The notes: generated by a model not told the origin, from the sequence alone. A stretch of 64,000 nt of DNA from Apus apus (GCF_020740795.1 NC_067312.1:62640905-62704904), one strand, 5' to 3'. Numbered from the stretch's first letter, positions 28,741 to 43,100 are shown. Numbers and translations: made by a program.

Positions 28741-31700
28741 TGTTGGTTTAAATGGAAAAATCAGTTCAATTGTGTGTGAATGATAGGATAATATTAAAGT
28801 TCTTTCTCATGTTTTTCGTATAAAAGTACCACTTGCATTTCAGGAAACTGAGCTTGCTTTGTGGAATACCACCTTTCTCCCTTTTCTGCACAGAGCTGGA
28901 TATTAAAGCAAATACCTAAACTCTGTGTGGGTTGGCTTCCTGCACAGCGAGTGATGGACTCTGCTTTCAGGACACCAACTATGTCATGCTGGTTGCGTGT
29001 GTTCTCATGTAAAGGCCAAAGGCCTGTTTCTGAAAATGCTGCAGGCTTCCGGTCTTGCTGTTTCCAGTGCAAATCCCTCACTATGTCTTTAAATCTGTCT
29101 GGTGTTATCTTTCTGTTAGTGTTTCTTCAGATAGGATTGCTATGAATACAAAGCAGTTATATTTTATCTTATAATTTTCCTAGCTGAATGGGGAGGTTTT
29201 GTAAAAGTCAAGTTTTTTTCAGGTGAAAATAGGAAGCACGAGATGATACTTCTGGGCAGTGACACATCTTTGTCTTCAGAAAGCAGAGGGAAAATTAAGA
29301 AATATATGAGCTAGTCAATTAAGGGATCCAATAGCTGCTTCAGGACAGTTATATTTCAATGCCTCATTTGCTCATATAGGAATACAAATCGGAATATATT
29401 TTATCTTTGCAACCTTTAGAGGTAAGTATCACTAAGGATAAAATGTGATCCCTAGAACTAGAAATTTGCTTATGTTATTTTGGATTGACAAACAAAAAAT
29501 CTTAAAGTAATACTTTATACTAAAAGGCATTTATATAAAAAGTATAATAATTTATGTATAGCAACTTTTTTTTTTTTTTAAAAAAGCTCACATTGTGTTT
29601 ATCTCTCTACCCTTCCCACACAATCAATTTTTTTTTTAATATAGCAGCTGCCAGAACTTGTAGATTACAAATGCAAGGATTTTCACAGAAAAGCAGTTCA
29701 TCGAAGTGTCCTTGATCTTGTTATAGTGATAATCATCCTCGAGCTTAGCATTTTACTGACTATACTATTACTTTTCATGAATAAAGAAGACAATTTCTGT
29801 GGAAAGAGGCATGTTTTCAGCACATCATTAGTGAGTTCCAGGAGAAAATTATATAATAGCAGTAACACAGAGCATATAAGGAGCCCTTAAAAAGAGATTT
29901 TTATTGAATTAATGAAGAGGCAATGATGTTAAGGAAGCCAGGCAATTACTACCTCATCAGTTATGCTCCACCTGACAGTATAAATGGTTTCTATTTCTGG
30001 ATGGAGCAGGAAATCTTATTTTGCCCTCCAAATCCTTTTGAACCCAATTTCCAGAAATTTAATATTCATATCTTAAAAAGATACCCTTCTTAAGGGTTAC
30101 TGCTCAAATAAAATAGAAGTTCAAAGCTTTCTAATTCAGAACCAGTGGAAGAAACTCTTAATAAATCAATATTGTATATGGAAACATAAACAAAGCCAAG
30201 AGAACCTCCTTTGAATGAAAGTCAGCAGCAAAGTTATTTTTTTAGGGCCAGGTTCTGCCTTGAATTCCTGTCTGTGAATAACAGTTCATTCATCTCATCT
30301 TTCAGAGAAAACTTAAAATATAGTGATTGAACCAGTGCAATATTTGCATCTGGAAAACCAAACAAAAGCAATACAAATCTGAATATGAACTTTATAACTG
30401 TAAAACTAGTTATTTCCAATATCAAAGCAAGACAGGTGATGATGGATATGATTTGCTTTTCTTGAACATTTTAAAAAGAAATATGCATTCCCGTCTATTT
30501 TTCATAAGACCCAGTATAATGGGATACAAATCTTCAGTTAATGATTTAGCTTCTGCTATACAAAAACCACTTGGCCTAGGTAGCACAGCCATAATTCTGC
30601 CATGTAGCTCTGCATATGACCAATTCCTCAATTTCACAATGATTTTGTAGTGTCAATTGGCAGAACAATATTGATTGGGTGGACAATTAGAAAGCCAAAA
30701 AAGGGAAAATGGAAAGCTGGTGGAATCTGTTCTGCTTGTTTAACAGAATGACAGACTCAAGCACATCCATATTTTTCAATAATTAATCAAACAACCATAT
30801 TTCTAGAAAGGGCAAAATGGAAATGTACACAGACTCCACAGAGCAAACCTGGAAAATGACTCCTAGGGTGTAAATAAGGAACACAAACAGAATAGGTTTT
30901 GCTATGCAAGAGTAAAGGATAAAAGGAACCCTTGTGATCCTGAATAGTCGAAATTAGGGTATACACAGAATTAATGGCAGATACACACTACAAAAGATTC
31001 CTAAGGAAAGGTGGCATGCAGGAGACTTTTGTGTTAAAATGGAGGGAACCCTTGACGTGTGCAAGAAATCTGGTTTAGAGAGATTACTGAATATGTAATC
31101 TCCTAAGAAGTAACAGGATATTCTTGGTAATGTTACATGACATTGAAGGAAAAAGAATTGGCTTTGGGAAAGAGCTGCAGTGATTCAGCAAACTAATGTG
31201 TCCCTTCTTGTGAGTACAGCTTTGCTGCCCCACATGCTTTCCATTTAAATTATCTCCTACGATATTAGTGACTTTTGACCATACTCAATACAGTAGCACA
31301 CAAATTAACTTGGTGCTATTTATGAAACATTTTGTCTTATCTCTCGGACTGAGAGAGTTTCATAGGAAGCAGATGGAATACAGACAGTGGTGGGATTTCC
31401 TTTAGAAAACACTGAAGGCCATAATCTGACATGTGAGAAGGAGCAACAGGGGTGAGAGGGAGGCAGAAGTGTCTATAGAAAAAACAATTTATTCTGCATT
31501 TTTACCAGCTGTTTCTAATAAACCTTCCTTTTTTTTCTTTGTTATTTGCATAACCTATTCTGGAAATTATTAGGGGAGAGACTGGGTGAGTCAGTTACTG
31601 AGGAACAGCAGTTAGACAATGGTTGGAATATGTAAATTTTGCATGGCAGAAGTGTTGGCTTGTTAGTTCACTTTGTGTCATAAGAATCCGTGCTTTGTGA

Positions 31701-34440
31701 CTAATTCACTATTGGTTTTTTAAGGTAGAATTAAAACAATTAATAAACTAGAGAACAAGATTAATAGGCTGGGTATTAGGTGTAAGAAGGGTAAAAAAAA
31801 CAGAATCAGGGAATGGACTATTCATTGCTCCTCTTTAAGGGAAGGGATTAGAAAGAACTACAAATACCGATGAAGCCAGATAGTGAATCATTTAGTAGCT
31901 GGCATAGAAACCAAGTACAATTTATCATGCAGTTTATGATATATTAGCAAATGCAGCATTTTTAAAACCCTGGAAGTTGACTAATTGCTGTTATGAAAGG
32001 AACTGGAAACACTGTGGAATAGCTTGAAACACATGAATAGTTTATTTGTACTCCCTGAGTGTTACATTAATAGAGGAAAACAAACACAAAGATGCAGTGC
32101 CTGAAAAGTATTGAAAATGTTTATATCATAGCAATATTATTATTTTTTTTTAATTCGACTTGCAGAGTTACGGAGATATTTCCAAAACACACTAAAAATA
32201 GCAAATAGGGTAAAGAGAATATGAGGAAGTTTGTACTCCTCTAGAAAGTGACTCTAAGGAAAAACCTCTTTATATTAATAAAAGAAAGCTCAACTTTTAA
32301 GTCTGTATCAGCTTTAAATGAAATACATTACACGTGAAATACTAAAAGGAAATTCAGCATCAGCTTTATAATAAAATCTATACATTTCTAAATATTCTGA
32401 TACACAGATTTAGTTTTATTTTCAAGAATTACTAGGAAGATTATCTTTGAAAGTGCTTGTGGGATAGAAAACCTTTTCAAATATCTCTTAAATTTTTTAC
32501 AGAAATGTTTCTATCCATTTTTATTTTCCCTAAACTTAAAGCTTTGAGTGTAACTTTTACCTAAATGAAAAAGTAACTTCTGTTCAACCTCTTGCATAAA
32601 TGGCTTACCCTTGGTTGAAGGGGGTCTATGATTAAATAATTAAAACATACAAATTATCTCTGTATGTGAAACAGCCTTAGATCACTTCCCACAATCTAAA
32701 ACTTGAGAATTTTAGTGTTTTGTTAAAGTGCCTGCGTTTCTTTATACCATCACATGGTTCCCATGCATGTGGCCTTTTCTGTCCTTTCCCTTGACATGAC
32801 TCATGTTTTCATTCTAGAATTGAATAGTCTCATTCCCCAGTTGTACTGAAATAGATTTTGATGCAATTGAGGCATAGCACCAGTGAAGATCTACATGTCC
32901 TCTTTCTACTTTGTTGTTGTTGTTGTTGTTGCAACTATGATTTCCACCAGCTTTTAAAAGCTCATTGTTGTCCATTAATACAGAAGGGATCAGCCTAAGG
33001 AGAGCACTTTCTCACACCTCTCTGTCATGCAAGAGTACTCCTTCCAAGTTACAGGGAGTCCTGAAGAAAAATTCAGAACAGCAAACTGCTGAGAAGTCAG
33101 CTCGATCATCAACTTTGGCATTACGGAGAGAGAGCAGCGCAACATCTGTATGTGAGTTAGATGACACAAAGAGCCAAAGCCTGTTTTTACTTTTTCTTTT
33201 ATTTAAAGCAATGACATTCTGTTTAATGCTGGATGATGTATGAGGATGATGTATTACAGGGATTCTCAAACTGGGCATGTTTCTGCTACCATCATTAGCA
33301 ATGACAGCACTACACCAGCAATCGCATGAGGCCTTGCCTCTTTGCTGGGCCCAGTCATGCACAGCAGATGGCAAGCCCTGCTCTTGTCTCACATGGTGTT
33401 AACAAGGCTAGGTTCCTTGCTGCGCTCTCTACATTCACAAGAGCACTATTAAAGGCTCCTTGTGGTTCTGAAATTTTGGAATGTACAAGTGTACCTCAAC
33501 CCCAATCTACAATGCATACGTCTAAGTCCAGCCAGGTGAGGCTTTCTCCTTCACAGTGTGTGCTGCCAAACTGCATGAACTTTAGAACAAATGAAAAGTA
33601 CACAGTGTTGTTTGTTTTCTCTTTTTGCAAGCATACATTTACAGCAGCCAGGAACAGATTCCTTCCACTGTCTGTCCCCATCAGGCTAAAAGTTGGCTAA
33701 GTCCTGGCTCATGTTGCAGGAATATTGTTACACACACTGGTAACTCAGTCTAGAACAAAAAACTTAAGCTAAAGGTGGGTCAAACAGAATTTGGATTTGA
33801 ATTAATTTACTGCAGCAGCTTACATTACGGCCTGTTTAGCTCTATTTTTAGGTGCTAAGATCTTCTTAGGTACATGGATTAAGGTACAGGATCCTGAATG
33901 GCAGAAATTTGAAAGGACTGTGACTGAGATACCACAGTAAGAGCAATCATTCTAAATGAGCTTGACTGGTTCACGTCATATGACAGACCAATATTTAGAA
34001 CAGAATGAGTTTAAAACATTGGATGGAAGGAGGAATCATATGATTATTCCTTCCACATATGTGAAAAGAACAAATATCTTAACAAACTAAAAGAGATGTT
34101 ATGATGTTAAGAGAAATCTGAACTGTAATATTTAAAAGTCAGAATATATGCCTTTGGGAATTTTTAGTGTAAATTCTTTATTTACTAGTATCTGGTAATT
34201 AAATATTTTTAATATGGCATGAAGGAATCTGTTCATCAGAATAAACATTGCATAAATGAAATTCTGTAGGCTTTTGGAAACAGCTGTTGAAATCACAGTG
34301 CATAATGATTAATATGAAAATAAAAGTTTAAATTGTACAGAGAATTACATATCCTGTCAACTTGACGATAAAGTACTTTTTAAAAATAAAAAGCTTTGCA
34401 AAGTTAAAAGGCATGGATGGTATCTGGAAAGCTCTGTTAT
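28741..34440. other. Intergenic AT-rich sequence, no gene seen
   Basis: Mostly AT-rich unique sequence. It contains a (TTG)n microsatellite at about 32914-32936. Open frames near 33000-33700 (up to 126 codons) show no recognised domain, no codon conservation that can be judged here, and no clear splice signals. Confidence 0.6.
32913..32937. repeat. (TTG)n microsatellite
   Basis: About seven to eight TTG units in intergenic DNA. Confidence 0.9.
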
Positions 34441-34450
34441 TTTGCTGTGT

Positions 34451-34999
34451 GTGCAGGAATTCTATTCTATTCTGCCTTGGTGAGGCCACATCTGGAATAC
34501 TGTGTCCAGTTCTGGGCCCCTCCGTTTCAGAAGGACAGGGAACTGCTTCAAAGAGTCCAGTGCAGAGCCACAAAGATGATGAAGGAAGTGGAACATCTCC
34601 CTTATGAGGAAAGGCTGAGGGAGTTGGGTCTCTTTAGCTTGGAGGAGACTGAGGGGCAAGCTCTTCAATGTTTACAAATATGTAAAAGGTGAGTGTCAGG
34701 AGGATGGAGCCAGGCTATTTTCAGTGATCTCTAGTGATAGGACAAGGGGCAATGGGTGCAAACTGGAACATAGGGAGGTTCCATGTATGCATCAGAAAAA
34801 ACTTCTTTACTGTGAGAGTGACAGAGCACTGGAACAGGCTGCCCAGAGAGGCTGTGGAGTCTCCTTCGCTGGAGACATTCAAAACCTGCCTGGACAGGTT
34901 CCTGTGTGATGTACTCTGGGTGATCCTGCTCTGACAGGAGGCTTGGACTAGATGATCTTTTGAGGTCCCTTCCAACCCCTAAGATTCTGTGATTCTGTG
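34451..34999 (+). mobile_element. CR1 LINE 3' end with intact tail
   Basis: About 550 bp of plus-strand CR1. The ORF2 C terminus reads [20 protein letters not shown] and [18 protein letters not shown]. After a frameshift it reads [20 protein letters not shown] and [10 protein letters not shown]. The element ends with two ATTCTGTG units at 34984-34999, the typical CR1 3' terminus, so it is a 5'-truncated insertion with its real 3' end. Confidence 0.95.
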
Positions 35000-36185
35000 A
35001 ATTTTCAAAGGATTCCATGAAGGCAATAAGGCTCAGTCTAGGATTAAACACCGAAACTACTTTCCTTCACTTGGAATAGCATCCATGCATGTACATTGCA
35101 AAGTACATCACATTAGAAAGTTGAAGCCACAGCATTCCCTTCCTATTATATGTACTTGACATATTGCATGGTATGTCTGTGTTTTTCTTAATGATTAACA
35201 GTCAAAACACATTTTACATGTAGTAATTATCCACTTTCTTCAATATTGCAGCCTGACTGGAATTCTAACTGCCATTGTCCCAGGACTGCACCCCACATCA
35301 TGCTAGACAAGCCTAGAGGAATTGCTAGAATAAAGTTACATGTTCTGAAGGTGAATCTGCCCTATAGTTGGTAAGCAAGGAATTACACATTTCTGTGAAT
35401 GAACAACGACATTATTGAGGTCAGCATTATATACCAGCACACAAAAAAATCCTTAGCATGAATATAGGACAATTATCAACGGGTTTAAGTTACAAGATGA
35501 CAACAAAATCTTTCCTAATGGGAACAATCGCCCAGACTGCCTACAGAGGCTTTTTTGGCAAAAGTAATCAAATGTATGCAGAGACTAGGAAATAAACAGT
35601 TGAGGAAAAGAAAACTGAGCTAATGATGTCTTAAATTCTCTTGCAGCTATGTTTTCAGTTATTCTTCAAGGATTTCTAGATTGTGCTAGAAAGATGCAAA
35701 CTTTCTGTAAAGCTTTGGGCAAGCAATGCTGAAGATCCATCACAATTTCCAGCATTTACCCATTGCATTCTCTCTTCTCCATAGTTATAATGACTGTAAA
35801 ACACACTGCTAATAAAACTTTTAAAGCTACTTTCAAGCTTTTGAATGAAAAAAATAACCTTTTACTGAAAAGCTTAGATGCACAGTGGCCTAAAAGCTAC
35901 TCTCCCTTGGTCAGAGAACAGAAAAAGGGCCTAAAGATAGCCTCTGTTTGCAAAAAGCATTTATAGGTCTATTTTTTAACAATTACATAGTAGTTTTCAC
36001 ATCCATCAAGCGAGAGTGGGGCTGTAGTTTCCCCGTTTCCTGCAGGGATACAGGAGGCCTGGATAGAGCTATCACTGTGTAACTGTGTAACTACAGAGCC
36101 AAACAAGCGGCGCTGTCCGCATCAGATGCGGGGAGAAGACGGGCAACAGCATTTTGAGAAACTACCAAACGTGAGCAGTCCGACC
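35000..36185. other. Intergenic sequence upstream of CSNK1G3
   Basis: AT-rich until about 36000, then rising GC toward the CSNK1G3 CpG island. No gene or repeat was recognised. Confidence 0.6.
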
Positions 36186-36189
36186 TAGA

Positions 36190-37480
36190 ACGATACAGTC
36201 ATTTTGGGGACGGGTGTCCAGCAGAGGATTAAGAAGACCTGTCGCGCCGGGCACAGGGCAATCTCTCCTTTCGCACTTGCTACCTTTACTCCTACTTCAG
36301 GCGAGAGAGGCGAGCCGGACCCAGCCCGCTGCCACCTCCTTTGAACCGCATCTCTTAAGTTTTGAGCGGAAGCAGCGGAGTTGCCGCGGCCGAGCATTTA
36401 GCCTCCTACCGGTGCCAAAAACGCACCCACGCACCGCCCCGCAACCGCACCCCTCCAATACGGCACCACCCCGCCCTCCCGCCGCAGGGTGACCCTCACC
36501 CGCCCTCAAAGCCGAGGAGCCCCGCACGGCGGCCCCGCACCGCCCCCCTCTCCTTGGCGATCTCCTCCGCCCTCCAGCGCGCCCCGCCCCTCCCGGGCCT
36601 GCCCTTCGCTTCCCGCCTCCCGACTGGCCCCTGGCCCTGGCAATCTCCTGCGCCGCGGGCGGGCGGCTCCTCCCGCCCTCGGCCGGGGCTCCCCCCGCCC
36701 CCCGCCCACACCGCCTCCGTATCCGGGCTGAGGCGCGGCCCGGCCTCCCGGGGCTGCTGCCGCCGTGGGAAGGGGCGGGCGCTCAAGGCTGCCGCTGGCG
36801 CCGCTGCTTCCCCTCTGGCTGGCAGCAGCGCCCCGGCTGCGCTCTCCTCGGCTGGCCCCGTCTCGGAGCTCCCGTGGGAGGGCAGGGCAGGGTCAGGGAG
36901 CAGTGCTCAGAGGTGAAGGGCTCGACGCCGACTCTGCCGGCCGGACTGTGCCGCGCCGGCTCCCCTCAGCAACACCCCAATTCCCCCGCAGCGGCTCCTG
37001 CTGCTCCGCGGAGCCGGTAGGTAGCTGTCTCCGCCCGCCTTTCGGAGGAGGCGTCGATCCCGGCAGTCGCAGCACTCTTTCGGGCCGAGGCCTTGTAACC
37101 GGTTCCCTCTCCCCTCCTCCGGTGGCACCGGCGTGTGTGTGTGTGGGGGGTGGGGGACGGGGCCCCGCACCTTCAGTGCGCGGCGGCAGCCGCAGGTGGC
37201 GGCTGCAGGGGCGGGATCGCTCGGAGCGGCGGGAGATATTCCCCCCTCCCCCGCCCGCTGCCCTCCAGGTAGGCGGGGGGAGGCGCCGGCGGCTGCGCGC
37301 CCCTCCGCGGGGCGAGGCGGGCGGGACGCGGCGCTCGGTAGGAAGGGCCGTGCGGGGCCGGCAGCGCGGAGCTGGCGGGGGAAGGGCCCCTCGCTTTCCT
37401 GTAGCTTCTCTCCTGGGTGGCAGGAGCTGTCGCCTTGGGACCTCCGGCTGCCCTCTCCTGAAGAGGTGTTGCTCGCGGCT
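36190..37480 (+). promoter_or_regulatory. CSNK1G3 CpG-island promoter
   Basis: A 1.3 kb CpG-dense block upstream of the first intron of CSNK1G3. It is rich in CCGCCC/GGGCGG motifs and has a (GT)n run at about 37132-37143. No TATA box was seen. It is the only CpG island upstream of the CSNK1G3 start-codon exon in the window, so it is the expected promoter. Long open frames on both strands here reflect composition. Confidence 0.8.
36900..37268 (+). other. CSNK1G3: Probable CSNK1G3 5'-UTR exon 1 (approximate)
   Basis: Untranslated first exon inferred from position. A strong donor, CCTCCAG|GTAGGC, has GT at 37269-37270. A second usable donor, GAGCCG|GTAGGT, lies at 37017-37018. The 5' end cannot be determined and the given start is only nominal. 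Splicing to the acceptor before 57880 would give the expected 5'-UTR structure. Confidence 0.45.
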
Positions 37481-40039
37481 TGTTTGGTTTGCTGACTAAC
37501 CGCAGAGTCGGAGCTGCTGGCGGTGATAAGTCCGATCGAGCATTGAGCCTTTTTTTTTTTTTTGTAGGAACAAGTGAGTAAATTTGTTTTCCTGTTACGT
37601 AGAAGCAAGTAGCTGGAGTGCGTTTGTATTGGCTTGGTTAGCAGACCGACAGATTGCAGGCAAACCGACTTGCCAATGTTTTCTTTGTAAATAAATAAAT
37701 AAAAAAGTAGGTTGTGTGTTTTGTTTTGTTTTTAATGTTATTTACAAACAGACTGTCAATATAGGGGTTTTAAGTCTGATTCATTAAAACCTCTAAGAGA
37801 GATATTTCAGGTGATTTGCTGCAAAACTTTTGCCAGGCTTATTTTCAGGCTTCTCTTGTTGCTGGTAAACCCTTAACGGGTGCTGAAGTTACCCGCTGTG
37901 TGTAAAAGGAGCTGGAATATGAGATAAGATTTATTTTTTTTTTTTTTCCTTAGCGCATTTTGTATGTGGGATCTTTTGTAAGTACTGCCTAGGTATAAAG
38001 ATATACTCTACAAACTGTCCATTATTTCGCATGTTCTTCTGCAGGATGAAGTGAAGCACACCGTTAAGCATGTTTAGTGTGGCTACTTGGGTTACCACTA
38101 CTTGAAGAGATAAATTAATCTACACTGTAGACTTACAACTTTTCTAGTTACTAACAAATGTCTAGCAGGTGCGTTTTATCCTGAGCTATGTTCATAAAAA
38201 TCCAAGCTGTGAGTAATGCAGTTCTCCTTTTAGAGGGAAAAGATGAGGTAGAGGTTTCTTTGTTAACTGTGTTTTGGGAGATGTCTTCAAGATCCTTTTG
38301 TCGGTTTATTTTTCAACAAGTGAAACAGTGTTTGCAATGGGAAAAAGTGATATTTTATTGAAAATAAAGAAATTACCTGGCAAACAGCAGACTGTTTAAT
38401 CAACTGAGAATTATTTTCAGCTAATTTGTCTTGCTACTGTACTTCTGAATCAAATTGATTTATTTGCTTAATGAATTGTAACTTTTTCTTGTAAATTAAT
38501 TTCAGAACTTAAAATACCAGTTCTGATACAGTGATACATCATGTTTTCTGTAAGATTTTTTCCCAGTGTGATCAAGGTAAAGAAACTCAAGTTTAGTTAG
38601 GACATCCAGCTGCTTTTGTTTGGAAGACTTGCAGGCCTGTCTTAAGAACCTTTCTGAAGTTGTTCTTACCTAAAAAAAAAAAAAAAAAGTCACTGAATTG
38701 GCAAAAATGTTATTCCTCATCCAGTTTACTTATGTTCAGTTAACAAAACTGTATTTACTTCCTGTGGTGATTTTTCACTTTTCGATAGTGTCGTAAGTAG
38801 ATTAAATACAATTTTAAAGCTGATTCAGTGGATCAAAACTTGCTATCCCAATTGCATGAAGAAGTGTCCTGTGAAGACAGGGTTGTTTGTGCTTTTGTAG
38901 TGACTATGCTAAGTTGTTCTTCCATTACAAGTATCAAATTTACATATATGTGTAACATTTTTACTTTTGTCTTAAAATTGTGTTTTATTGAAATACTAGG
39001 AAGCCTCCTGCTCTTTAAGATGAATTTAGTTTACATAAGACTTTGAAACAGCAATAGATGAAATGTAAGGGATAGGGAAGTGGCAGTGGTTACTTTGCTG
39101 CTGCAGTATCTTAATTACAAGCAACAGATCACCTGCATTAACTGTCCTTAACTTTTCTTAAGAAAGTCATACCAACTAAGCAGTTGTTTTTTTTTCAGTC
39201 TGTTGTAAACAAAAAATACAGCTACTTCTTGTTTCTTAGGTTTTTAATTTTACTTTTAACTGATTGTTTTGGAATGGCATGCACAGAAGTAATGATTCAA
39301 TGAAAGGCACACACAGACCACAGGAAGAACAAAATTGTGAAAGTGTTTGGAGTGCTGCTCCTTCACAGTATAAACTCACTGATCTGTCTGAAAGCCCATT
39401 GCAAGACTGTTCAGTCAATCCTGCGTACCCCACTTGTAGTTGTATGAGCAAAAGAGCTGACACAGTGCTTAGGTGAATAGTGAGACAGTACTTCTCAGGA
39501 GTGGACTGTTCGTAAATGATCTTAAACTGATCACGATACTTGGGGATTACTTGGCAATGAAAACAGGGTGATATATTCCCGAGGAGCAGCTAGTGTACCC
39601 TGACAAAGGTAGGCAAAAGCATAAGAATTGTGATGTTGTTTGCTTCTGGGCCTTTAGCTTAAAAAGTATTTTGAGACTTCTATATAATTATTTTCCCTCA
39701 TCTATTAAAAGATAAAAAAGTAACTTTTATCTAGTTGTTCTATACTTTCTGGCAATCCTTAATTTTTATTTTTTTTTTAAATTTTTGGTATGCTGGCATT
39801 GTAATGCTTCCTCAATGCTGCTGCATAATCAATGCAGTGAAATCAAGACTACTGCTACTGGCCTTGTTTTTCTGAGCTTTGTTCTGAGTAGCTTCCTAGA
39901 CATTGTCACTGGGTCTCAGCTGAAATATTTCAGTGAATAAAAGTGTTTTTAGCTGAATAGTTGCATAAATAAAAGCAGGCCAGTAAGAAAGCAGTTAAAA
40001 GCTAGGCTGATGATCACAGATAAAGACACTAACTGGAAC

Positions 40040-40165
40040 ATCTGTCCCTGCCTGTGACCTTAGGTAAGCCACTTATAATTTAATGTCTCCTCTTCTGCGA
40101 AGGGAGAATGAAGAAGAGGTGACATTACACACCAGTCTGTGCTGTAGAATTGTTTTGGATATTGG
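40040..40165 (+). mobile_element. MIR-like ancient SINE remnant
   Basis: CTGTGACCTTAGGTAAGCCA followed by CTTATAATTTAATGTCTCC matches the conserved MIR core pattern (GTGACCTTGGGCAAGTCACTT, then the CTC-rich segment). A GAAGGGAGAATGAAGAAG stretch sits where the MIR A-rich part belongs. It is an old, degraded insertion. Confidence 0.55.
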
Positions 40166-43100
40166 TTTCTTGGAAAGCTTTCTCAAAGCACTACTTTCAA
40201 AGAAGTTTTGAAGCTCTTAGAAGAAGAAAAGTACTCAGCTATGTTAAAATATACAGATTAATTTATTTTTGTCAGATTTAGCTTACCTGTTATATTTAGT
40301 TCTAGTGTTCAATAGATGATATGTTTGTTATCTTAAGTGAATGCATAGAAGGATTAATTTAAGAGAAAGGATGCAGAGAATATATTTATAAATGTTAAAT
40401 ATGCAACACTTTCAGAATACTGGCATTATCCTAGTGTGTTTATTGAACGACATTATCCTTCATCTATGGCACAGAGCATTTCTGTTCAAGTACATTTCAC
40501 TGTAGTTATCCCTCATGCACTCTTTTGTCTTCTGTTTATTCCTTTATCTGATTTTCTTTAGTGTATCTATATGTTAATACTCAGCATACATTTTAGGAAT
40601 GTTTTTTAATTCAAAATAGAAAATACCCACTTTTGGCTGCTGAAGGAGGGCTGTCTTATGCAAATTAAGTGTACCCTGTAGGTATGGGAAGATGACAATT
40701 TTTTTACTTTTTGTATGTCTAGCATCCTATCACTGCCTTGTGCACTGGAGGTAGGAATGGAAGAGGAAGCATATTGATGAGTCAGAACTGTCTTTGGAAA
40801 ATCTTTCTTGGGTAACTGTAGGTCACAGAAGTTCATGACAGACACATAGGTAAGATTTGCTTACTTAAAGTAGGTTTATTACTTAATCTGACTTCCTGTA
40901 GGACATCACCGATGCAATTACGGGTGTGTTCCTATGCTTTCTGATCTTCCCTGTAAGCTTACTAACCTGTTTAACTTTTAAAATAGCAAGACTGTTTTTA
41001 ATAACTTTTACTTAACTAAAATATGTTAGTAATATAACATAATTTTCCTAGACAGGTTATTTACTATATATTATTATTATACATGGATGTAGTTGCCTAT
41101 GTGGGAATTTATACTCTTCATCAAACACATGTTTAAATTACCATTATTTTCTGTTAAGATAGGATTTGGACTGTAACAGTGGAGGATAATTTTCTATAGT
41201 ACAAAAAAATATGTAGTTATTTTTTGACAAGCAAGGCCTTGATTCCAGTTTTAAGTGCGTGATTTATCACAATTCCTTTTAGACTGTGTTATTTATTCAT
41301 TGTGTAATTTTTGAGATATATGTCTTGAGGCTCTGTGTTCAGCAAACAATGTAAAACAGCAGAAAGTACGTGAAACAGTTTCAAACAGAAGCATAGTTAA
41401 TGGTGATATTTAGGTGGCGGTTAGCCTGTGGAGGTCATTGGGAACAGGTGTGCTGTCTTTTTAAGAGGTGTACTAAGCCTACTGTGAAACTGCATCCATT
41501 GAAATGGTGTCACAGGCTGTTGGAAGGTTGTCCTCTCTGTTACCAGCTGTTTCTTCCCCTGCCCTATTCCTGGCTGTGCAGTTTTGTACTTTCACTCTTG
41601 CTTTTCATCTGCCTCTTGTATCCTCTGCTGAGTTGATTCAGCTTCTATTCAGTAGCATGTTTCTGTTGAGTGTGTGAACTTTCTATTAGCTTAGGGGGTG
41701 GAAGGGCTTTATAGGGGTGTTTGAACGCTGTTGCTGGTTTAAAGTAAGGAATAGGAGCAGCATGTACCTGCAGCAGAAGAGAGCTGTGCTGACCCATTGC
41801 ATTGTCTAATTTAATTTTTCAATAAAAATTTTAGACTTAGACTGTGTTGTAGCCTTAAAACTGTTCTTTTTGGTTCAATTTGTCTTTGGTCTTGAGGTGC
41901 TAATTACCCAGTAAATGTTGATCCATTATGTTTGGAAGGCTGCATGGGCTGTATTTTTACAGAAAAACACTTGTTCTTCAGAAGTATCAGCTTTCTTGCA
42001 GGTTACCTTTGTGATGCTGGAATTTGTCATTTAGTCCAGGGTAGGGCACACCTTTGCAGCCTAGAAGAAAGTAATATTTAAAAATTGTGTTATGTGTAGA
42101 AAAAACCCTTGAATACCTTTCTGTATTTAAAGCACTAAACATTTTCTATGTTAGGTCCTTATATTTGAACTTAGAGCAGCTTGCATTTCTGTATATAAAG
42201 ACATGAAAGGCTTTTCATGTTTCTCCTGCTTTTATGGTCAGAGTTGCTATAGAGGAGTTCCACTATAAAAATAAAGTATGTAATTAATTTAATATAGTAC
42301 TGATACTATTGATGTCAGCTTAAATGTAGGTAACGCCCACGTAAATACAGATATCCTAAATTCGGCAGGTGTCTTCGGAAGATAAAGTAATACTGGAGAG
42401 ATTGCAGTTAGGGACATGATTTTCATATGGCTCATGGGAAATGTTTCACATGAACCTTGACCGCTAGTATTTTCTTACTGGTGCCCTGCAAACTCTGGGT
42501 TCTGAAAAATTTTTATGCCTCTGAAAGTATGTTCCTATAAGCTTCATAAAAAACAATGTAGATGGAGTAGATACTTGTTAACTATCCACGGTGAATGAGG
42601 GTCATTATCTGGTCTGTGTGATACTAGCTTGAGAGCTGTTCAGCTTCCAATTTGTATTACTGAGCAAGCGTTCTTCTGTCTTTGCTGAGTGAAAAGTGAA
42701 GGTAGGAGTTTCACTGTGGGAAGAAACTAGGGATTTTGCAAAGAGAGCTCCAGATGTAACGGAGGGAGGCCTGGGAATAGTGTAGAAACATGGAGGATAG
42801 CCAAAAAGCAGAAACTGCTGTGATGAGTGTGTATGGGTGTTTCTGTAGAGAGCTAGCTTTAGCTAACATTGTTGCTTTTGAGGAATAATTTGCTTTGTCT
42901 GTCTGCATCTTAGTCTCCCTGAGTAGTAAGTTAAGAGTTTACTACATAGTGCCCATATCAATCAGGCATTTTCCTAATTTTAGTGCGTTAGAATAGTGGT
43001 TTTAGTTACTGCCAGTAACAAAAGCTATTTTGTTCTCAGAACTTCTGATATGCATCCAACAATTTCATATTCAGTGTTGTTTGGTTATGTGTAAAACTTT

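Noticed and set aside
33012..33700. Overlapping open frames up to 126 codons in intergenic DNA
   Set aside because: No recognised domain or splice structure. Open frames on both strands overlap, so there is no support for a gene.
36765..37499. 244-codon plus-strand and 233-codon minus-strand open frames in the CSNK1G3 CpG island
   Set aside because: Both strands are open over the same bases, low-complexity Arg/Pro/Gly/Ala. This is a composition effect and contains the probable 5'-UTR exon.
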